64,000 nucleotides of DNA from Chryseobacterium arthrosphaerae (GTDB lineage Bacteria; Bacteroidota; Bacteroidia; Flavobacteriales; Weeksellaceae). Where the stretch lies: assembly GCF_001684965.1 (NCBI RefSeq), contig NZ_MAYG01000001.1, positions 1,364,001 through 1,428,000 on the forward strand. The letters run 5' to 3'. Below are positions 52,596 to 61,453 of this stretch, piece by piece. The notes beneath the pieces are model-generated. The model searched no databases. It saw nothing but the letters and a program-made list of their open reading frames with translations, and was not told the DNA's origin. The position numbers and the translations under genes are program-made. The stretch's first letter is position 1. Every line of letters begins with the position of its first letter.

Positions 52596-52689
52596 AGTAA
52601 GGTAATCGATTTTAGTTGTCAGGCTGCAGTGAATGATGAGCATTTGCTGAGCTCACTGTTTCTGTTTTTAAATTCTCTTTATTTAATCT

Positions 52690-54177
52690 TTAATCAACCC
52701 GAATGTACAAATTATAATCTGTTCCTGAAGGTTTCAGATGATAGATTCTTTCAAGGATCTTATTATTGCTGTTCAGGTGATCTTTTACCCTGAATTCCTT
52801 CAGAAGCCTGTAATGGGTTTTATAGTATTCCGCATTTTTCCCTTCTTCTAAATTCTGATAAGAAAGCAGGTATTTGGGTTTTCTGGTTTTTACCGTATTG
52901 ATCCAGTAGTTGGCTTTATCTTTTTTGATTTCTTCCTGAATTTGTTTGTCTACCAGTCCTACTTCATCTATCGTTTTCAACCCTGAAAAGTAAGGTACAT
53001 ATCCGGCCGGCTCCAATAAAATCCACTGTTTTTTATCTTTTTCATACTGATGTAAAAATAAGCCGATGGTTCTTCTGTAATTCCATTCTCCGTTTCCTGT
53101 AGCAATGGAATGCACGGTCTGAAAAGCCAGCATCGGAAGGATATAGAATACAACAAGCAGAGAAAGCCACAAATTTCTTTTCTCTTTCTGCTCCAGAACG
53201 AAAATAAGAACCGGAACAAAAAGTAAAAGCTGTGGTACCCAGTAATACCAGTCGAACAGACTTTTCTGAGAGATAAAAATGATCTGTTTTGCCCATCCGA
53301 AAATAAAGATGATCCAGAGAAAGAAGTTTCTTGTCCCCCTCTGTCTGATCAGGTAAATGAAACAAAGAAGCTCAAAAATCAGGACTACTATGGTAAGCGG
53401 ATTAAAATCCCCGGGAAATTTGAGCATTCCCCAGAAGTTTCCAAAGCTTTTAAGGAAATAACCGATATGCTGCTGAAAGGTAAAATGGTCTTCATAAAGC
53501 AGTTTTTTTGCAGTAATGGTATTATTCACCACTTCACCGAAATAGAACCAGTTGAATGCTAATGTTGATAAAACGCCCAGAATTCCGCCAAAAACATAAC
53601 TCCATCTGATTTTTTTATTCCAGAATACATCTACAAGGAACACAATTCCTAAAAATATAACGGTATCGATTCTTGTAAACATAATGAAAACGGGCAGTAA
53701 GATAAGAACCCATTTTTTTCCTTTATAAAATCCATAATACAGCAAGACCATTTCCAGGAAAAACAGAAGTCCGTATTCCATACCAAGGATTGAAATTTTA
53801 ATGGATGGAGGTAGAATACCGATCAGAAAGATAAAAATAGCTTTATGCCAGGGATTTTTAAGAACCAGATGAGAGAGAAACAGTGTTCCTGTCGTGAATA
53901 ATATGGAATTAAATATCAGAAGCGGCTCTATAAAGTTTTCTTTACCCAAAATAAGGTTGAAAATATAGGACACAAAAACGTACAGATGAGTGGTGGATGC
54001 AGAGATTTTGGTATCTCCGTTGAAACCGATCACTCCGTAATCCAATAAGTTCTGGGCAACTCTCCAGGTAATAAAAGCATCTTCCTGGATATAATGCGTC
54101 AATAAAAAAAGAAGTTTAAAAAGAACCGTAATGATGACGGCATAAATTGGGAATTTGCTATTTTGTGCTTCAGCCAT
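52690..54177 (-). CDS. Polytopic GT-C-type glycosyltransferase-like protein
   Basis: A 495-residue integral membrane protein with about 10 helices. The first periplasmic loop has EDAFITWRVAQNLLDYGVIGFNG followed by ISASTTHLY, which matches the layout of lipid-linked sugar transferases of the GT-C superfamily: an acidic pair followed by an aromatic helix and a loop. A soluble C-terminal domain (about 390-495) follows. The sugar donor and acceptor are unknown. It lies just downstream of the DUF2723 gene, also GT-C-like, with a terminator between. Confidence 0.7.
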   Translation of the reverse strand: MAEAQNSKFPIYAVIITVLFKLLFLLTHYIQEDAFITWRVAQNLLDYGVIGFNGDTKISASTTHLYVFVSYIFNLILGKENFIEPLLIFNSILFTTGTLFLSHLVLKNPWHKAIFIFLIGILPPSIKISILGMEYGLLFFLEMVLLYYGFYKGKKWVLILLPVFIMFTRIDTVIFLGIVFLVDVFWNKKIRWSYVFGGILGVLSTLAFNWFYFGEVVNNTITAKKLLYEDHFTFQQHIGYFLKSFGNFWGMLKFPGDFNPLTIVVLIFELLCFIYLIRQRGTRNFFLWIIFIFGWAKQIIFISQKSLFDWYYWVPQLLLFVPVLIFVLEQKEKRNLWLSLLVVFYILPMLAFQTVHSIATGNGEWNYRRTIGLFLHQYEKDKKQWILLEPAGYVPYFSGLKTIDEVGLVDKQIQEEIKKDKANYWINTVKTRKPKYLLSYQNLEEGKNAEYYKTHYRLLKEFRVKDHLNSNNKILERIYHLKPSGTDYNLYIRVD

Positions 54178-54232
54178 TATGTATTTTTAGTTTCACAAAT
54201 ATAACCTTAAAATTCAGGATTCCCAATAATAA

Positions 54233-54258
54233 AAAAACGGAACCGAAGTTCCGTTTTT
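54233..54258 (-). terminator. Intrinsic terminator of the DUF2723 gene
   Basis: An 11-bp stem AAAAACGGAAC/GTTCCGTTTTT with a CGAA loop, T tract on the minus strand. The stem is the same CGGAAC type as at 36641. Confidence 0.85.
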
Positions 54259-54267
54259 AAAAATATT

Positions 54268-57200
54268 TTATTGTGTTGCTTTGATAATCGCAGAAGTAAT
54301 CTGATCTTCTTTTTCTTTCGAATACGTAGAATCAAAAGGTTCCATGACATCAAATAGATACTGATAGAATGGTGTGATCTTTTGAACTTCTTCAGATTCT
54401 TTCATTGCTTTCTCTTTACCCATCTGCTGAAGATCTTTTACAAAAGCATTGAACTTTTTATCGATCGGCTCAATGGATTTTACCAGGTAAGCATATCCTT
54501 TTTCTTTCTGGCCTATCTTTGTATAAGCATCGGTAACAGCGGCTACTACAAGAGAATATTCCATCGGCTTCGTTCTCATTTGTCTTCTCAGATAGCTTTG
54601 GTCTGCCTTGGAAAGGCTTTGATAATAATCATATTCTTCAAAGATTCCTTTCTTCAGTACTTCTGCCAGCTGAAGACCTTTCTGCTCCTGTCCTGCAATA
54701 ATGTATCCTGATACAATAGAGCTTAATGAACGTGGATCATTGTATTTTTCCGCAGGAATTTCCTTAGCGGCAAGATCAAGGATTTCCAATGCCTTTGCTT
54801 TCTGTCCGCTCAATGCAAGGGCTGCTGCAGCTCTGCTTGCTGACATTCTGTAGCTGATAATATTGGATGTAGCCGTTTCATCAAAGTGAGCATTAAGATC
54901 TTTAAAGTTCCCCCATCTGAAGTTTTTCACTACATTATAAAGGTTGTCGGCATCTACTCTTCCCATATCTCCATCAGCCGTAGGAGGAGTCTGGATCGGG
55001 ATCAGCCTGTAACTGAAGCCGTCAAACTGAAGATAGTCATTCAGATAGAAAATGTTTTCGCTGTCATAAATTCCTCCTGATGAGAAGTTGATCGGACGCT
55101 TCCAGTCGAAGTTCGCCAACAGGTCCATAAGGATCAGGTTATTTTTATAAAGCGTGTTTCCTTTATAGGTAATCATGATCTGATTGGCTACGTTAGGAAG
55201 ATCTGCCTGGTTGATGATTCCAGCTTTCAGTGCATTTTCCTTATTAACGGGAAGAATGAATTTGTTTACCGGAAGAATATTGTATTTCTCATATTTCTCT
55301 TCTCCGAAGTACATTTTCAGGAGCTCATCTTTTTCAGGAGATTTGAATTTGATGAAATTAATCGCCTCTTTCAGTGTTAAAGAATCCTGAGTAAGATATT
55401 TTCTGAACGCCTGGAATTCAGTTTCAGGAGCTCCCTGCTCTTTCAGCATAGAGAATACCCCTTCCCAGTCTTCTTTCTTCATCATATAGATCTGGTCGTT
55501 TACCCCGTCTCTGTAATCATCATGGGTTAACTGACTAGGAATTCCCATTGCGTTGTACGTTCTTCTTTTCACCTGGTCAAGGTTCCAGGGCGTGGAAGCA
55601 AGGGTAAAGTTCACCACTTTTACGTCATCTCTGAATCTTTCCGTTTCCTGGATAGCCCAAACCGGATAGGTATCGTTATCACCATAAACGAACAGGATAT
55701 CGTTTTTCGGTAATGATTTTAATACGGAATATGCATAATCATATGCTGTATATCTGTTACTTCTGTCGTGAACATTATAGTTCTGGAAGCCCATCATAAA
55801 AGGTACGCCCAACAAAACAACTCCTAGTGCAATATTGGCACCGTTGGATTTAATTTTAGACTGTAAGAACCACAGAATAGCTCCGGCGCCCAATCCGATC
55901 CAGATAGAAAAAGCATAGAAAGATCCTACCATTGCATAATCTCTCTCTCTTGGTTCGAAAGGTTTTACTCCCGTATAGAAAATAATTCCGACACTGGTAA
56001 TAATAAATAAGGATAGCAAAGCATAGAATCTTCCGAAATCCCTATTCAGCTGGAAAAAGAATCCGATGAGTCCTAAAATTAACGGAAGGAAGAAGAATGT
56101 AACCGTACTTTCATTTTTAAATTTAGCAGGCATTTTATCCTGGTTTCCTACAATAACATTATCGATGAAAGGAATTCCGGAAATCCAGTTTCCTTTGGTG
56201 CTTTCCATATTACCTTCAAGGTCATTCTGTCTTCCCACAAAGTTCCACATCAGGTATCTTACAAAATAATATCCGTTCTGGAAAGAAATGAAATAATCCA
56301 TATTCTGTAGCAATGAAGGCTTCTGAACATTGATCAGGTTATAAGGCTTCACTTTCAGGTAATCTGAAGCAGTAATCGACTTATCTTCATATTTCGTTCT
56401 CAATTCATCAAAAATCTGCTTAGCCTGTGGATTGTCTGCCACATCTTCATTAGCATAATTAAAGGTAAAATCAGGAGCTCCATACATTGAAATATAGTTG
56501 GCCATTACATCTTTGTCCTCGTTGAACATTCTTGGCATTAAGCTTACCTGAGATTTGTTGAAAACATAGTTGAAACGGTCTCCGGTTTTTCTGTAAGTTC
56601 CGGTTTTTTCATCTTTTTCGTAGATTTCCCCGGTCTTTTTTGTTTTAAAGCTTCCGTCTTCGTTCTTTTCAATTCCGTTGGCATCAAGGAAAGCGGTGTA
56701 ATTCTGCCCGTAGATCGTTGGCCAGTCACCATACTGTTCCCTGTTATAGTAATCCAGCATACCGATTGCAGTATCAGGATCATTAAGGTTCATTGGCGGG
56801 TTAGCATTCGCTCTGATCGGGATCACCATCCAGCAGGAGAAACCGATGATCATGTATACCACAGATAAAGCGATGGTCTGATACAGGTTTCTTTTCGTTT
56901 TTCTGGCATATTTGATGATGAAATAACAGATCGCAGCCATCAGGATAAATGCTGCAATAGTTCCTGAGTGGAAAGGAAGCCCAAGACCGTTTACAAAGAA
57001 AATCTCCAGTCTTCCGAACATCGTCATGATCAATGGGAAAATAATCTTGAAAACTACGATCAGGATGCCCAGTGTTATAAGGTTGGCCCAGATAAAGTTT
57101 TTCCAGGTAAACTTGTAGTTTCTTGCGTAATATACCAGACATACCGCAGGTGTTGCCAGCATACACATCATGTGTACTCCCACAGACAGTCCTAAAATAA

Positions 57201-57753
57201 AGAAAATAAGGATAATCCATCTTTCACTGTCTGCCGCTTTGTACTCATTTTCCCATTTTGTGATCAACCAGACCAAAAGAGCGATAAACATTGATGCCAT
57301 TGAATACACCTCTCCTTCTACTGCAGAAAACCAGAATGTATCTGAGAATGTGAAGCAAAGTGCGCCTATTGCTCCTGCAAATAAAATAGAAATTTCCTGG
57401 TGTTTGGTAATTTCTTCGAAATCTTTGTTTAAGAGTCGTCTCACAAAGTGCGTGATCGTCCAGAATAAAAATAAAATCGTCAGCGCACTGAACAATGCAG
57501 ACATCGCATTAATTACGATGGAGTAATTTTCGCCTTTCCCTAATGCAAAAATGGCTGCCACGGCACCCACTATCTGGAATAAAGCCGCTCCGGGAGCGTG
57601 CGTTACTTCAAGTTTTACTGCAGAAGAAATGTACTCGCCACAATCCCAAAAACTGAAATTGGGTTCTATGGTGGACAAGTACGTGAAAAACGCAATGACG
57701 AAAATCACCCATCCTAAAACGGTGTTCCATTGCCTAAAAGTCCAATTTTTCAT
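54268..57753 (-). CDS. DUF2723-family membrane protein, O-mannosyltransferase-like
   Basis: A 1161-residue protein. The first ~300 residues hold about eight membrane helices beginning with TVLGWVIFVIAFFTYLSTIEPNFSFWDCGEYISSAVKLEVTHAPGAALFQIVGA, the DUF2723 catalytic core (WDCGE acidic loop, HAPGAALF). A second group of helices is around 560-690, and a long soluble C-terminal region with helical-repeat character follows (AAAALALSGQKAKALEILDLAAKEI). DUF2723 is related to eukaryotic TMEM260 protein O-mannosyltransferases. In Flavobacteriia it probably glycosylates exported proteins, which is inference. Confidence 0.82.
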   Translation of the reverse strand: MKNWTFRQWNTVLGWVIFVIAFFTYLSTIEPNFSFWDCGEYISSAVKLEVTHAPGAALFQIVGAVAAIFALGKGENYSIVINAMSALFSALTILFLFWTITHFVRRLLNKDFEEITKHQEISILFAGAIGALCFTFSDTFWFSAVEGEVYSMASMFIALLVWLITKWENEYKAADSERWIILIFFILGLSVGVHMMCMLATPAVCLVYYARNYKFTWKNFIWANLITLGILIVVFKIIFPLIMTMFGRLEIFFVNGLGLPFHSGTIAAFILMAAICYFIIKYARKTKRNLYQTIALSVVYMIIGFSCWMVIPIRANANPPMNLNDPDTAIGMLDYYNREQYGDWPTIYGQNYTAFLDANGIEKNEDGSFKTKKTGEIYEKDEKTGTYRKTGDRFNYVFNKSQVSLMPRMFNEDKDVMANYISMYGAPDFTFNYANEDVADNPQAKQIFDELRTKYEDKSITASDYLKVKPYNLINVQKPSLLQNMDYFISFQNGYYFVRYLMWNFVGRQNDLEGNMESTKGNWISGIPFIDNVIVGNQDKMPAKFKNESTVTFFFLPLILGLIGFFFQLNRDFGRFYALLSLFIITSVGIIFYTGVKPFEPRERDYAMVGSFYAFSIWIGLGAGAILWFLQSKIKSNGANIALGVVLLGVPFMMGFQNYNVHDRSNRYTAYDYAYSVLKSLPKNDILFVYGDNDTYPVWAIQETERFRDDVKVVNFTLASTPWNLDQVKRRTYNAMGIPSQLTHDDYRDGVNDQIYMMKKEDWEGVFSMLKEQGAPETEFQAFRKYLTQDSLTLKEAINFIKFKSPEKDELLKMYFGEEKYEKYNILPVNKFILPVNKENALKAGIINQADLPNVANQIMITYKGNTLYKNNLILMDLLANFDWKRPINFSSGGIYDSENIFYLNDYLQFDGFSYRLIPIQTPPTADGDMGRVDADNLYNVVKNFRWGNFKDLNAHFDETATSNIISYRMSASRAAAALALSGQKAKALEILDLAAKEIPAEKYNDPRSLSSIVSGYIIAGQEQKGLQLAEVLKKGIFEEYDYYQSLSKADQSYLRRQMRTKPMEYSLVVAAVTDAYTKIGQKEKGYAYLVKSIEPIDKKFNAFVKDLQQMGKEKAMKESEEVQKITPFYQYLFDVMEPFDSTYSKEKEDQITSAIIKATQ

Positions 57754-57914
57754 AGTATTAAATCAATTATGCGAAAATAAGGCTTTTATATTATTTTATG
57801 CGGGTTTTAACAAAATTTAAAAATTTTGGAATAGTATTTGCGACGATAGTCGTGATAAAACTATAAATGCCAAAATAGATTTTTACTGAAACACGCCTAG
57901 AAATCAAACAAAAG

Positions 57915-57945
57915 TTTAGTAATTATTTATTTTTTTGTATTTTTG
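57915..57945 (+). promoter_or_regulatory. Promoter of the cysteine synthase-like gene
   Basis: TTTA (57915) is followed by exactly 19 nt and then TATTTTTG (57938-57945), close to the Bacteroidota TTTG-N19-TAnnTTTG consensus. The leader to the ATG is about 25 nt. Confidence 0.65.
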
Positions 57946-57975
57946 CAGTCAGATTTTTATTGAAAATAACAAATA

Positions 57976-59013
57976 ATGAGTAATGTTTACGATAATATCC
58001 TTGGCCTGATAGGACATACTCCTATGGTGAAGCTAAATACTGTTACAAAAGATATTCCAGCAACCGTTTATGCCAAGTTAGAATCATATAATCCTGGACA
58101 TTCCACCAAAGATAGAATCGCACTTCATATTATTGAAAACGCAGAGAAGAAAGGTTTACTTAAAGAAGATTCTGTAGTTGTAGAAACTACTTCCGGAAAT
58201 ACTGGGTTTTCTATTGCGATGGTATGTATCATCAAAGGATATAAATGTATTCTTGCGGTAAGCGATAAAACCAAGCCTGAAAAAATCGCTTATCTGAAAG
58301 CATTGGGTGCAACGGTTTATATCTGTCCTGCCAACGTAGCAGCGGATGATCCAAGATCATACTATGAAGTGGCTAAAAGAATTGCCCAGGAAACTCCAAA
58401 TTCCATTTACATCAATCAATATTTTAATGAGCTGAATATTGATGCCCACTATCAAACCACAGGTCCTGAGATCTGGGAACAGACGGAAGGTAAGATCACT
58501 CACCTTTTTGCATGTACGGGAACCGGAGGTACTTTATCAGGTTCAGCGAAGTTTTTAAAGGAAAAGAATCCGGATATTAAAATTATCGGGGTGGATGCAG
58601 ACGGATCGATACTGAAAAGCTATCACGAGACAGGAGAAATCCATAAAGAAGATGTACATCCTTATCAAATTGAAGGAATGGGAAAAAATCTTATCCCTTC
58701 TGCCCTTCTTTTCGACAAAGTAGATGAGTTTGTAAGGGTAAATGATGAAATGTCCGCCTACAGGACCCGTGAGATTGCTTTGAAAGAAGCCATCATGGGA
58801 GGTTACACCACCGGAGCAGTAACTCAGGGGCTGATACAATATGCACAGTCTCATGAGCTGACTGAAAATGATGTAATCGTTTTAATTTATCCTGACCACG
58901 GCTCAAGATACATTACCAAAGTGTACAGTGATAAGTGGATGGCTGAACAGGGGTTTGTCAACAACTGTGTTCACAACTACGACGAAGTTTTCAAAACGGA
59001 GTTTATCAAATAA
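57976..59013 (+). CDS. Cysteine synthase-family PLP enzyme
   Basis: A 345-residue fold-type II PLP enzyme. IGHTPMVKLNTV, PGHSTKDRIALHIIENAE with the Schiff-base lysine K45, TTSGNTGFSIAMVCIIKGY and HLFACTGTGGTLSGSAKFL with the phosphate-binding glycine loop are all present. It should join O-acetylserine and sulfide, or act as a cystathionine beta-synthase without the regulatory domain. SESYNP is replaced by ESYNPGH, the usual variant of the Bacteroidota branch. Single gene preceding the SPT-like gene. Confidence 0.88.
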   Translation: MSNVYDNILGLIGHTPMVKLNTVTKDIPATVYAKLESYNPGHSTKDRIALHIIENAEKKGLLKEDSVVVETTSGNTGFSIAMVCIIKGYKCILAVSDKTKPEKIAYLKALGATVYICPANVAADDPRSYYEVAKRIAQETPNSIYINQYFNELNIDAHYQTTGPEIWEQTEGKITHLFACTGTGGTLSGSAKFLKEKNPDIKIIGVDADGSILKSYHETGEIHKEDVHPYQIEGMGKNLIPSALLFDKVDEFVRVNDEMSAYRTREIALKEAIMGGYTTGAVTQGLIQYAQSHELTENDVIVLIYPDHGSRYITKVYSDKWMAEQGFVNNCVHNYDEVFKTEFIK

Positions 59014-59040
59014 GAACAAAATAAAATCACGATATAAATA

Positions 59041-59076
59041 AAGCCTTTTGCGTGTTCTACAAGAAAGGCTTTTTTA
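59041..59076 (+). terminator. Intrinsic terminator of the cysteine synthase-like gene
   Basis: An 8-bp stem AAGCCTTT/AAAGGCTT with a 15-nt loop, followed by TTTTT. It lies 19 bp before the next ATG, so it separates the two genes. Confidence 0.7.
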
Positions 59077-59094
59077 CTTAAAAATTACGATACA

Positions 59095-60369
59095 ATGTTG
59101 GATATTTTTGAAAGAATAAAAGAAAATCCAGGACCTCTTGGACAATTTGCAGATTATGGTGAAGGCTATTTTATTTTCCCGAGATTAGAGGGACCTATCG
59201 GCCCGAGGATGCAGTTCCAGGGTAGAGAAGTAATTTTCTGGAGTGCCAATGACTATTTGGGATTGTGTAATCATCCTGAAGTAAAGCAAGCGGATGCGCA
59301 AGCGGCTGCAGAATACGGAATGTTCTACCCAATGGGAGCAAGAGCAATGTCTGGTGAAACAGATCAGCACCTTCAGCTGGAAAGAGAATTGGCAGACTTT
59401 GTACAAAAAGAATCAGCATATTTACTGAATTTCGGTTACCAGGGAATGGTTTCTACTATTGATGCCCTTGTAAGCAGAAATGACGTTATTGTTTATGATA
59501 TGGATTCCCATGCCTGCATCGTAGATGGGGTAAGACTTCATTCAGGAAAAAGGTTTACCTATAAGCATAATGATATGGCAAGCCTTGAGAAAAACCTTCA
59601 GAGAGCGACTAAAGTGGCTGAAGAAAACGGCGGAGGTATCCTTGTGATCACAGAAGGTGTTTTCGGAATGAGAGGACAGCAGGGAAAACTGAAAGAGATC
59701 TGTGACCTTAAATCAAAATATAACTTCAGACTTTTGGTAGATGATGCCCACGGTTTCGGGACGCTTGGTAAAACAGGTGCCGGAGCTGGTGAAGAGCAGG
59801 GATGCCAGGATCAGATCGATGTATATTTCTCCACTTTTGCCAAATCTATGGCCGGTTTCGGAGCATTCCTTGCGGGTGACAAAGAGATCATCAGATACCT
59901 GAAGTTCAATCTTAGATCGCAGATCTTCGCAAAATCTCTGACGATGCCAATGGTAATCGGAGGATTAAAGAGACTGGAATTGCTGAGAACAAGACCAGAG
60001 ATCAAAGCTAAACTTTGGGAGAATGTTTATAAACTGCAGAACGGATTAAGAGACAGAGGATTCAACATTGGTGATACCAATACCTGTGTAACTCCGGTCA
60101 TGATGCAGGGAACTCCTGTAGAGGCTACTCTATTGGTAAAAGACCTGAGAGAGAATTACGGAATCTTTACTTCGGTGGTGGTATATCCGGTAATTCCGAA
60201 AGGAATGATTCTTTTAAGATTAATTCCTACCGCTTCCCACACAGATGCTGAGATCAATGAAACTCTCGCAGCATTTGAAGCAATTCATGATAAATTAGTA
60301 GGTGGTTACTATAAAGAGCAGGAACAACTGATACTGCAGGAACAGGGATTAAGTTTTAAACCGATTTAA
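59095..60369 (+). CDS. Alpha-oxoamine synthase, serine palmitoyltransferase-like
   Basis: A 424-residue fold-type I PLP enzyme of the KBL/BioF/SPT family: WSANDYLGLCNHPEV, MGARAMSGETDQHLQLERELADF, LNFGYQGMVSTIDALV, MDSHACIVDG, LVDDAHGFGTLGKTG (PLP Asp-His) and FSTFAKSMAGFGAFLAG (Schiff-base Lys). The Bacteroidota member is the best candidate for sphingolipid synthesis (serine plus acyl-CoA or acyl-ACP to a 3-keto long-chain base), because a BioF or Kbl would lie with biotin or threonine genes. Membrane-associated step of envelope lipid synthesis. Confidence 0.78.
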   Translation: MLDIFERIKENPGPLGQFADYGEGYFIFPRLEGPIGPRMQFQGREVIFWSANDYLGLCNHPEVKQADAQAAAEYGMFYPMGARAMSGETDQHLQLERELADFVQKESAYLLNFGYQGMVSTIDALVSRNDVIVYDMDSHACIVDGVRLHSGKRFTYKHNDMASLEKNLQRATKVAEENGGGILVITEGVFGMRGQQGKLKEICDLKSKYNFRLLVDDAHGFGTLGKTGAGAGEEQGCQDQIDVYFSTFAKSMAGFGAFLAGDKEIIRYLKFNLRSQIFAKSLTMPMVIGGLKRLELLRTRPEIKAKLWENVYKLQNGLRDRGFNIGDTNTCVTPVMMQGTPVEATLLVKDLRENYGIFTSVVVYPVIPKGMILLRLIPTASHTDAEINETLAAFEAIHDKLVGGYYKEQEQLILQEQGLSFKPI

Positions 60370-60384
60370 TCTTGAAAAAATAAA

Positions 60385-60416
60385 AAAAACCACTGATTCA
60401 TTCAGTGGTTTTTTTG
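60385..60416 (+). terminator. Intrinsic terminator of the SPT-like gene
   Basis: Stem ACCACTGA-type CCACTGA/TCAGTGG with an A tract before and TTTTTTT after. Confidence 0.88.
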
Positions 60417-60448
60417 TTGAAAAAACTATTAAAAACTATATACAACAA

Positions 60449-61327
60449 ATGAAACTCAGAGGCTATATATTGGGCGTTTTGTCGGCTGTTTCATATGGAC
60501 TGATTCCGATTTTTATCCTGCCGATCAAGCAGGCTCATTTTTCAATGGATATCACCCTGTTTTACAGGTTCTTCTTTTCAGCTATCATGGTGGGCGGATA
60601 TCTTATGTATTCCATGCAAAATTTTAAGATTAATAAAAAAGAAGCGCTGATACTGGCTATTCTGGGAATATGCTATGCCCTTTCCTCTGAATTTCTGTTT
60701 ATAGGATATGATTTTCTCACCCCGGGAATTGCCTCTACGGTTTTGTTCATTTATCCCGTAATTGTAGCGTTGATCATGTTTTTCTTTTACAAGGAAAGAC
60801 TTACCAAACTGTCTATTGTTTCATTATTTCTTGCCTTTGCAGGAGTTATTGTATTATGCCTCAAAGAAAGCGGTTTTGAAATTAATTTTGCTGGGTTAGG
60901 TATCGTTATGCTCAGTTCATTGTTTTATGCCCTTTATATGGTCATTGTCAATAAATCAAAATTAAAAGTTTCAGGGTTTAAGCTTACCTTCTACTCGATG
61001 CTTTTTACCTCTTTATTTTTCATGACCAAGTCAGTGATAGGACATGAATCATTCGTAATTCCATCAACAACCCTTTTTATTAATTTCCTCACTTTTGCAT
61101 TTCTTACAACCGTTATTTCCAGCTTGTGTCTGGTGTATGCTATTAAAAGTATCGGCTCAACTCCGGTTGCTATTTTAGGGGCACTGGAACCTGTAGTTGC
61201 TGTGATGGTAAGTGTATTTATGTTTCATGAAAAGTTTACCACCAATTTATTCATTGGAATTACCCTTATTTTGCTGGGAGTTATCCTGAATGTAATTTCA
61301 GACAGAAAAAGTACGGTTCACGCTTAA
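60449..61327 (+). CDS. DMT-family (EamA) transporter
   Basis: A 292-residue protein with ten membrane helices in two EamA repeats: repeat 1 LSAVSYGLIPIFILP...LYRFFFSAIMVGGYLM...FLFIGYDFLTPGIASTVLFIYPVIVALIMF, repeat 2 LFYALYMVIVNKSKL...VISSLCLVYAIKSIGSTPVAILGALEPVVAVMVSVFMFHEK. It exports or imports a small metabolite. Substrate unknown. Single gene. Confidence 0.88.
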   Translation: MKLRGYILGVLSAVSYGLIPIFILPIKQAHFSMDITLFYRFFFSAIMVGGYLMYSMQNFKINKKEALILAILGICYALSSEFLFIGYDFLTPGIASTVLFIYPVIVALIMFFFYKERLTKLSIVSLFLAFAGVIVLCLKESGFEINFAGLGIVMLSSLFYALYMVIVNKSKLKVSGFKLTFYSMLFTSLFFMTKSVIGHESFVIPSTTLFINFLTFAFLTTVISSLCLVYAIKSIGSTPVAILGALEPVVAVMVSVFMFHEKFTTNLFIGITLILLGVILNVISDRKSTVHA

Positions 61328-61432
61328 GTAGTGGAGAATAAGTGATTTATTGTGAAAAGAAAGAGTTCCCACCAATATTTCAATCCTGTTTATAATCAGA
61401 ACAAAAAATTTTTTTCTGAAAAAACTTTAGAA

Positions 61433-61440
61433 TAACTTTG
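61433..61440 (+). promoter_or_regulatory. TAACTTTG -7 promoter box of the radical SAM gene
   Basis: Matches TAnnTTTG and is followed by CAAAA. A TTTT (61410) stands 19 nt upstream in the -33 position. The TTG start codon at 61454 lies only 13 nt after the box, so the mRNA would be nearly leaderless. Confidence 0.6.
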
Positions 61441-61453
61441 CAAAAAATTTCTG

